Below are positions 56,868 to 64,000 of a stretch of 64,000 nt of DNA, piece after piece; within the stretch, counting starts at the first letter, position 1; each line of letters starts with the position of its first letter. Origin of the DNA: Chaetoderma sp. LZ-2023a (taxonomy: Eukaryota; Mollusca; Caudofoveata; Chaetodermatida; Chaetodermatidae); contig CM067374.1 in the NCBI GenBank assembly GCA_034401795.1, forward strand, positions 134,207,319-134,271,318. Direction: 5' to 3'. The translations under genes and the position numbers were made by a program. The notes under the pieces were generated by a model. That model did no database searches. It was not told the origin of the DNA and was given only the letters and a program-made list of their open reading frames with translations.

Positions 56868-58105
56868 TAATGAAAAAAATAAGAAAAACATAAAAATTAT
56901 CAAACATGAACAAAAACCATCAAAATGATAAAAAAAACCCACCAGAAATTGACAAAAACATCAGAAAAAATGTCAAAATCAGTCAAAGAGGACCAAGAAT
57001 TGCCAAAACGTATTAAAATGGAAGAAATTACCAAAAACGACAGAAATTGGAAAAATTGGTCCAAATTGGTCAAAAAAAAAAAAAAAAGCTAAAAAGCAAT
57101 AAAAAATGACGAAAACAATAAAAATCTGTCAAAATTTGTCAAAAAGTGACCAAAATGGTAAAAAAACAAAAAAAAACAACCAAAGTTGTAAAAAATTGCA
57201 AAAATCGGTCAAAAAGGACCAAAATATAATAAAAATGATCAAAAATTAAAAAAAATGTCAAAAACAGAAAAATTGCAAAAATCAGTCAAAGAGGACCTAG
57301 AATTGTCAAAATGATGAAAAATGGTCAAAAGCATCAGAAATGGAAAAAATGTCAAAAAATCACAGAAATTGGAAAAATTGGTCCAAATCTTTCAAAGACC
57401 CAAAATGGTAAAAAGTAATAAAATGTTATGAAAAATGGCAAAAATGGTCAACTTCGCTCAAAAAGGTCTGAAATTGGCCAAAAATAAAAGAAATGGACAA
57501 AGACCATAAAAAGAAGTCAGTGATAAAAATAACAAAAAATAGTGAAAACCGAAAATTTGTATCAAAAACACAATAAAAGTGGCGAAAATCTGTCAAAAAG
57601 GAGCCAGAAGTGTCAAAATGTGGAAAAATGATCAAACAGCAATAGAAATGGAAAAAATTACCAAAAACGACAGAAATGGGAAAAATTGGTCCAAATCGGT
57701 CAATAGCGACAAAATTGGCAAAAAATAATAGGAAATGGACAAAAAACCTATAAAGTAGTCAAAGTGATAAAAACGACAAAAAATTATCAGAAATGGCCGA
57801 AATCAGTCAAAACCTGTTAAGATTGATCAAAAACGTTCAAAATTGGCAAAAAATAATAAAAAAACAGACAAAAACAAAAAAAAGTAATACATTATCAAAA
57901 ACGATGAAACTGATAAAAACAATGGCCAAAATCGGTTAAAATTTGAAAAAAATGGTCAAGATCCGTAAAAAATGACCAAAAATGGAGTAAAATGATAAAA
58001 CAATTGTCAAGAAGTATAAAAAATGGTCCAAAAACTTCCAAAAACAATCACAATAATCAGAAACGATAAAAACATTGTCAACATCGGTAAAAAAGGGCAA
58101 CAAAT
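56868..58105 (+). repeat. A-rich degenerate satellite, array 2
   Basis: Same vocabulary as array 1 (GACCAAAAATGG, AATTGGTCCAAATCGGTCAA, AAAAACGACAGAAA), continuing from the same junction sequence downstream of the module. 1.24 kb. Confidence 0.8.
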
Positions 58106-58107
58106 AC

Positions 58108-59822
58108 TAATTCAGCAGTAAATGGGTTAATCAAGATTTGCAATTTAGCATTAAAAGGGTTACTAGAAGAATTCTGCAATAAAATGGTTAATTTAGTCTT
58201 GTAATTCAGCAGTATACGTGCTAATTGAGACTTGTCATTCAGCAGTAAAAGGGGTAATTAACACTTGTAATTCAGAAGTAAAAACGGTTAATTGAGTACT
58301 GTAATTCAGCAGTAAAAGGATTAATTTAGCCATGTGATTCAGCAGTAAAAGTGTTAATTTAGCCTTGTGATTCGGCAGTAAAATGGTTAATTGACACTTG
58401 CTATTCAGCAGTAAAAGGGTTAATTGACACTTGCTATTCAGTAGTAAAAGGGTTAATTGAGTACTCTAATTCAGCAGTAAAAGGGTTAATCGAGATGTGT
58501 AATTCAATGAGTGGTCATTCAGCAGTAAATGTGTTAATGTGACTGACTTATTCCAAATGATTAATGGAGGTAACCTTATAATTCAGGAGTAATAGGGTTA
58601 ATTGAGACTTATAATTCAGCAGTAAAATGGTTAATTGAGACTTGTAATACAGCAGTAAAAGGGTTAATTTAGCCTTGTGATTCAGCAGTAAAAGGGTTAA
58701 TTGACACTTGCTATTCAGCAGTAACATGCTTAATTGCCACTTGCTATTCAGCAGTAAAAGGGTTAATTAAGTACTCTAATTCACCAGTAAAAGGGTTAAT
58801 CGAGACTTGTAATCCAATGAGTAGTCATTCAGCAGTAAATGTGTTAATGTTACTGACTTATGCCAAAGGATTAATGGCAGTATCCTTATAATTCAGAAGT
58901 AAAAACAGTTGTAGACTTAATTCATCAGTATACGTGCTAATTGAGACTTGTCATTCAGCAGTAAAAGGGTTAATTAACGCTTGTAATTCAGAAGTAACAA
59001 AGGTTAATTGAGTACTGTAATTCAGCAGTAAAAGGGTTAATTTAACCTTGTGATTCAGCAGTAAAAGGGTTAATTGACACTTGCTATTCAGCAGTAAAAG
59101 GGTTAACCAAGACTTGTAATTCAATGAGTAGTCATTCAGCAGTAAATGTGTTAATGTGACTGACTTATTCCAAAGGATTAATGGAAGAATCTTTATAATT
59201 CAGGAGTAAAAGGGTTAATTGAGACTTATAATACAGCAGGAAAAGGGTTAATTTAGCCTTTTGATTCAGCAGTAAAAGGGTTAATTGACACTTACTATTC
59301 AGCAGTAAAATGGTTAATTGACATTTCTTATTCAGCAGTAAAAGGGTTAATTAAGTACTGTAATTCACCAGTAAAATCGAGACTTGTAATCCAATGAGTG
59401 GTCAGAAGTAAAATTCAGGAGTAAAAGAATTATTATTGAGACTTATAATTCAGCAGAAAAATGGTTAATTGAGACTTGTTATTCAGCAGTAAAAGGGTTA
59501 ATTAAGTACTCTTTTTCACCAGTAAAAGCGTTAATCGAGACTTGTAATTCAATGAGTGGTCATTCAGCATTGAATGTATTAATGTTACTGACTTATGTCA
59601 AAGGATTAATATAAGTATCCTTATAATTCGGGAGTAAAAGGGTTAATTAAGACTTAATTCAGCAGTAAAATGGTTAATTGAGACTTGTAATACAGCAGTA
59701 AAAGGGTTAATCGAGACTTGTAATTCAATGAGTGGTCATTCAGCAGTAAATTGCTTAATGTGACTGACTTATGCTAAAGGATTAATGGACGTATCCTTAT
59801 AATTCAGGGGTAAAAGGGTTAA
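58108..59822 (+). repeat. 33-bp minisatellite with higher-order structure
   Basis: About fifty units of TTCAGCAGTAAAAGGGTTAA followed by 13 variable bases (mostly TTGAGACTTGTAA or TTTAGCCTTGTGA). A distinct variant block, CAATGAGTGGTCATTCAGCA then TGTGACTGACTTATTCC, recurs at 58505, 58814, 59121, 59549 and 59725, showing higher-order repetition at roughly 300 bp for the first three. Confidence 0.93.
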
Positions 59823-60194
59823 TTCTGATGCTTAATCATAATCATGTAGTTCTTGGTAGTACCAAGATGGCCAACAGTCATCGACAGTTAGAAGGCAATT
59901 ACAACTTCCAGCTAGAAATTAATTCAGTGTACTATATATGCTTGCAATCACCCAGTAATCATCAAGTTGTCACCATAAATGTACTGTAACTGTAACATAT
60001 CTGTCCTCTCTATTAAGGAACACCTCTATTTGCTATATGCTATGTAGTAACTTGGCGTGCTCATATTTCATCCGTTTATGGATGGATCGCCTTGATTCTT
60101 TCAAACCCTCATATGTGGACAGCTCTGCACATGGTGGACTACATTTATAAAAAAGGCTGATGTTGTGGTTCTTAAGAAGAAGCCGGTGGAAAAG

Positions 60195-60247
<53 letters not shown>

Positions 60248-60319
60248 TTAATAATAGTGAATAATAATAACAAGAATCCGACAATTTCTAAAGGGTTCCA
60301 AGTGGAGCTGCTTGGATCC

Positions 60320-60403
<84 letters not shown>

Positions 60404-60440
60404 ATAATAATAATAATAATAATAACTAGAACATACAGTT
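59823..60440 (+). repeat. Repeated module, copy 3
   Basis: It begins TCTTGGTAGTACCAAGATGG directly after the 33-bp array and runs through the shared landmarks to (AAT)n at 60196-60250. The hairpin GGTTCCAAG/CTTGGATCC follows (60293-60320), interrupted by a (CTA)n expansion at 60321-60402, then AATAACTAGAAC. It has no A-rich array after it. Confidence 0.85.
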
Positions 60441-60479
60441 GCAAGCAACTGTAATCTCCCTACCTCCACTCTGTATGAT

Positions 60480-61130
60480 TGTGTCACCTTAATGGCAAGA
60501 GGATGTCAAATCGGGGGAGGGGTCTAAATATCCTGAGTAACTTTGAATGGTATGGGAAACAGATTACCATGGATGATCATAGGATATGAAATCTCTAATC
60601 TCTCTCTATGATTTAGCGGGCAGGGGTGTGTGGATTGAGCCTAAATATCATTGATAATTTTGAGCATTCATCCTGTAATGAATGGCATTGGAAACAGAAT
60701 GGCATTGATAGTTCTGGGATGTAGAATTCTCTCCATAATATATCTCTGTTATGGTGGGGAATTTTATTGAATTGGATTTTATCACTTTAGTGACAATTGG
60801 TTGACAATATGGGGGAATTCTAAATATCCTGTGTAATTTTGAAGCAGGATATGTCGGGCACCTGTTCACTGAATGGTAGGTGGAACAGAAAACAAGTGAT
60901 GGTCATGAGATATGAAATGCTCTACTTAACATATGTGTGTGGTGATTATGACCCCTTGGCGACAATAGGATGTCAAATTGGGGTGGAGTGTCAAATGTCA
61001 TGTAGAATTTTGAGCCATGACATGTGTGCCCCTCTCATTGAATTGTATCTGAATCAAGAATATCATTTAATTTGTAGCATTTCCAGAATATACCGTTTGA
61101 TTTTTTGTTGTTCACTCCAATGCCTCAATT
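60480..61130 (+). repeat. Degenerate tandem repeat, ~170-300 bp units
   Basis: Three units share GGATGTCAAAT-GGGG, CTAAATATCCTG-GTAA-TTTGA and a GATATGAAAT block, starting near 60480, 60778 and 60950. Short frames here have no protein signature. Confidence 0.55.
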
Positions 61131-61158
61131 ATCATATGTTATTCATCTAAAATTTCAT

Positions 61159-62495
61159 TATTTATATTTATTTCGGCCATTTGTCCATTGGTTATCCCAC
61201 CATCAACTTGTTCCTTTGAACGAATTCTTCTCAACAACTACTGGGCCGATTTCAATTAAATCACCTTTAGGGCATTGAACAAACAAGAGGCTGAAGGGGC
61301 CTGTATCGCTCACGTGGAACATAGGCATTTCAACTAAAAAGTCTAAGTAGAATCAAAAGGCTTTTGAAAACCCCTAAGAAGTTGACCATAATTGTACCAT
61401 AAAGAGAGCAGCCATGTTTCTTTAGGTATCAACTCCATTGGAATTGATGGATTCACTAATCATATCTCCCAAATTTCATTCAATGGTTCTGGAGAAGTAA
61501 TTTTTGCAAAAACTATGTCATCCAGGATGGCCGCCAAAGCATTTGGCCAATCAAGTTCCCTTGGAAAAACTTCAGCTTCTGCCCTAAATGGCATTTCATG
61601 AGTTTTGAATCAATTCGCAAAGCGATATCGAGGAAGATTTTTAGACGTTTATAAAAATTGGACAAAATCCAAGATGGCAGCTGGCCAAATTGGACGATTG
61701 TCTTCATTTGAACAAACTTGGATCTCAATGCCCTAAGGGTGCTTTCTGCCAAATATAATCTAAATCGTCCCAACAATTCTCGCGAAGACATTTTAAATTT
61801 CCTATTGCTTTAGCATGGGGAGTTTTCAGTGGGAAAATGATCCAAGATGGCCACGAAACCGTTTATCTGACAATTTCAAGTGGCAAATTTGAAATTATCA
61901 TACCAATACCCAAAAACCTGTATACAACCAGTTTCTGCATCAAAATTCATCTATTAAAAAAATTTAAAAAGACTGCCAAACATGCTACATTTTGATTGTT
62001 TCACAGTGGCCATATTTTCGTACCTATTAACTTCTCCTGAACAAACTATAATGAGCCTTACTCCCTAAATTTTATTTCCTAAATTTCAGCCTGTTTCCTT
62101 CAGCGAAGTTGTGTTCACGAAAGCTAGGCTGTCCAAGAAAGCCGCCGAACCATTTGGTCAATCATGTTCTCTTGAACAAACTTGGCTTACCTCTGATGAT
62201 GTTTCATGAGTTCTTAATCGATTTCCCAGGGGATTTCGGCGATTTTAAAGACGTTTATAAAAATCGGATAAAATCAAAGATGGCTGTTGGCCCAATTGGC
62301 TGATCGGCTGATCGGCTTCATTTGAGCAAACTTGGATCTACATGCGCTAAGGATACTTCCTTGCCAAATATAATTGAAATCGGCCAGTAGTTTTTGAGAA
62401 GTCGTTTAAAGAAAAAGTTGCCAGACACCTGATAGCAGGACGCCGGATGGGCGTCTTTGAATATTCTCATTTGGCCATTCTGCCGAGGTGAGCTA
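61159..62495 (+). repeat. GATGGCCGCC-family repeat, copy 4 (longest)
   Basis: It contains GGATGGCCGCCAAAGC, CCAAGATGGCAGCTGGCC, CCAAGATGGCCACGAAACC and AAGCCGCCGAACC blocks, each followed by a TTGAACAAACTTGG segment. The distal part (GCCAAATATAATTGAAATCG, GTTTAAAG-AAAAGTTG, then GACGCC) and the terminal GGTGAGCTAAC match the end of copy 1, which places the family's 3' boundary. Confidence 0.75.
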
Positions 62496-62699
62496 ACAAT
62501 AACTCAAGTCGTTCTTGGAACATTCAACAGCTTCCAAACATGCAATGGATGAATCCAATGTCATAATCATATCATCCTGCATGTACATGTAGGTTGAGAT
62601 CCCAATAAAAATATGTAATGAATGACGTATCTAAGTCCGCCATGAATGCTTAATGGTCCGTCAAGTGTACGAATTGTGTATACATGAACTATTTAATAA

Positions 62700-62985
62700 A
62701 GAGTCTCTAACTTGACTGGGCAAATAAAACTAGTCAAATTAGTTTTAAAATATTCAAGAGCTTACCTGCATAGTTACCTTGATTTTGGGATTCTTAGAAT
62801 GCAGGGTTGTAATTATTTAAATCGATTCGAACACATGCAAAGCGTGGGCAGAGCCTACCTAAAAATGGATGGGACAAAGGTAGAAATGGATCCTACTATT
62901 GTGGATGGCTATGGTGGAATAGACAAGAGGTCCAAGGGCATGTGGCGCTCGCCTGGACCATTAGCAGGCCAGGTGAGCTAAAAAT
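62700..62985. repeat. Fragment with a GGTGAGCTAA end
   Basis: It begins with the dispersed AGTCAAATTAGTTTTAAAAT motif and ends with a hairpin, GCTCGCCTGG (62947-62956)/CCAGGTGAGC (62969-62978), followed by TAA. This is the same kind of terminus as the GATGGCCGCC family. The 89-codon frame across it is not recognisable. Confidence 0.5.
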
Positions 62986-63680
62986 TGGAAATGAATTGAG
63001 ATTATTTGCGAAAAAGCATTTACTAAATCTAGGTGTGCTTAACTTGGAGCCAATTAGTGACCAAGCCGTGCGTGTGTGTCAACTGTGTGTGTAGGTATAC
63101 CGCATAGGCCTCCCTGAGTATAACGAAAACACATCTGAATATAGTTTTGTAAGTGGTATGAATAGTATTCTCTATAGGCACTGATGTAGTGCAATTAACT
63201 CGCTACTGCTATTTCACCATTGATCCTTTTGAAAATCTTATACATGTATTTGAAAGTGACTTTTTTCTGGTGGAAGCAACAAGTTTCGGCCAAAATGATT
63301 GCAAAATACACTGCCGGATTCCAAGGTCGCAATATGATGCCTACTGAATATTTTGACATTCGTGTGACTGAATATAGACCATGTCTCTGGAAACAACAGC
63401 TTTCAGTCAAATTGTTTTAAAACTAGACAATATTTTACCTGTATGACGCAGTGTCTAATCAGCTTAGCGCGAATATAATAATAGTTTATATGACCGGCTA
63501 CAGCAGAGTGCATGAGTCCAACTTTACCACTAATTGGTTCCCGCCAGAATGCCATAAATGGCGCTTAGCTGCTTTTTCCTAATTATTCTGATTTATTTCT
63601 GTTTTTCACTGCTCGGTATAGGTTGATTATTATTTAAAGCTGTTATTCAAGCATTTGTTACTTCCCTTATGCTTTCCTTT
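62986..63680. other. No gene seen
   Basis: Two antiparallel ~70-codon frames at 63195-63420 mirror each other and have no motif. Confidence 0.4.
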
Positions 63681-63687
63681 AAAATTT

Positions 63688-63790
63688 ATCAATTCCAATT
63701 CTGGAGTCCTAAGATTTATCAATTCTAATTCCAAATCCAGAATTGAATTGGAATTAACGCATCTGTTCCAATTCCAATTGGAATTGATCC
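63688..63790. repeat. AATTCCAATT-rich inverted repeat
   Basis: CAATTCCAATTCTGGA faces TCCAGAATTGAATTGG, and further AATTCCAATT/AATTGGAATT words follow, so several alternative stems are possible. Confidence 0.7.
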
Positions 63791-64000
63791 ACACCATGCG
63801 GCCTGGCATTATATTTTGATTGATCCACAGCGGCCATGATTATTTATGTATCAACATCCATTGCCTAAACTTAAATGACCCTCAGTACCTAATCATATCT
63901 TCCAAAGTCCAGTCCGATACATTTAGTCATGTTAGTGGTTCTGGAGAACTCGCTTTTTAAAAGAAGTAGGTCATCTTAGATGGCCTCCAAAGCATTTGCG
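63786..64000 (+). repeat. GATGGCCGCC-family repeat, copy 5, cut by window end
   Basis: ATTTTGATTGATCCACAGCG, the TCATATCTTCCAAA block and AGATGGCCTCCAAAGCATTT match copies 1 and 4 in order. It continues past the window. Confidence 0.65.

Noticed and set aside
55472-57635. Phe/Ile-rich minus-strand frames resembling membrane proteins
   Set aside because: They are the complement of the A-rich satellites. Composition alone explains the hydrophobicity, and frames break at random.

Overview
This is a repeat-dominated stretch of a eukaryotic nuclear genome. I find no bacterial-type gene organisation and no host gene that I can name. Nearly every recognisable coding piece belongs to a decayed transposable element. 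The element mix (a pogo/Tigger-type transposon with a C-terminal PHD-like finger, a Ty3/Gypsy element, APE-type LINEs, a tRNA-like SINE, a Polinton-associated protein relic), the dispersed family carrying an AAGATGGCCGCC core and ending in GGTGAGCTAA, and an internal CCCTAA tract together suggest a marine invertebrate. A lophotrochozoan such as a mollusc is my best guess, but that rests on recalled repeat styles and not on a database search.

Layout. 1-4077: (TA)n tract, two long hairpins (1820-1915, 2000-2100) and one copy of the GATGGCCGCC family (2217-2785). 4078-7150: pogo-type DNA transposon with TA target duplication, terminal inverted repeats, CCGACATT subterminal repeats, a 530-bp AGC/AGT tract and a broken transposase. 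7204-11720: element with ~1-kb inverted arms around a ~237-bp tandem satellite; its CTGATA...TATCAG ends recur as a 94-bp mini-copy at 38023-38116. 11780-12060: LINE tail. 12110-26153: Ty3/Gypsy retrotransposon on the minus strand, with 2.4-2.8 kb LTR-like repeats, CCAAT/TATA promoters, gag, protease, RT/RNase H and integrase, all interrupted. The left LTR is followed by the start of a second gag, so this may be a tandem arrangement.

26166-29040: microsatellites and a ~120-bp degenerate tandem repeat. 29136-30003: broken reading frame resembling Polinton-associated proteins, ending where a ~4-kb inverted satellite (30005-33975) begins. 34742-36093: exactly 26 units of a 52-bp minisatellite. 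36527-39445: smaller arrays, palindromes, a tandem duplication and a MITE-like element. 41260-42170: a 300-codon open frame of unknown function running into a (TA)n tract.

42951-43230: tRNA-like SINE. 43380-45860 and 49840-51400: two unrelated LINE relics on the minus strand. 52157-64000: a composite landscape in which a ~450-bp module ending in (AAT)n occurs three times (54895, 56340, 59822), alternating with A-rich satellites and a 33-bp minisatellite with higher-order structure, bordered by more copies of the GATGGCCGCC family.

Nothing here forms a working pathway. The functional content is mobilisation machinery (transposase, integrase, reverse transcriptase, endonuclease), and every copy that I could read is broken. 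The most notable structures are the two large inverted-repeat satellite units, the shared-terminus element pair, the mosaic LTRs and the alternating module/satellite block.
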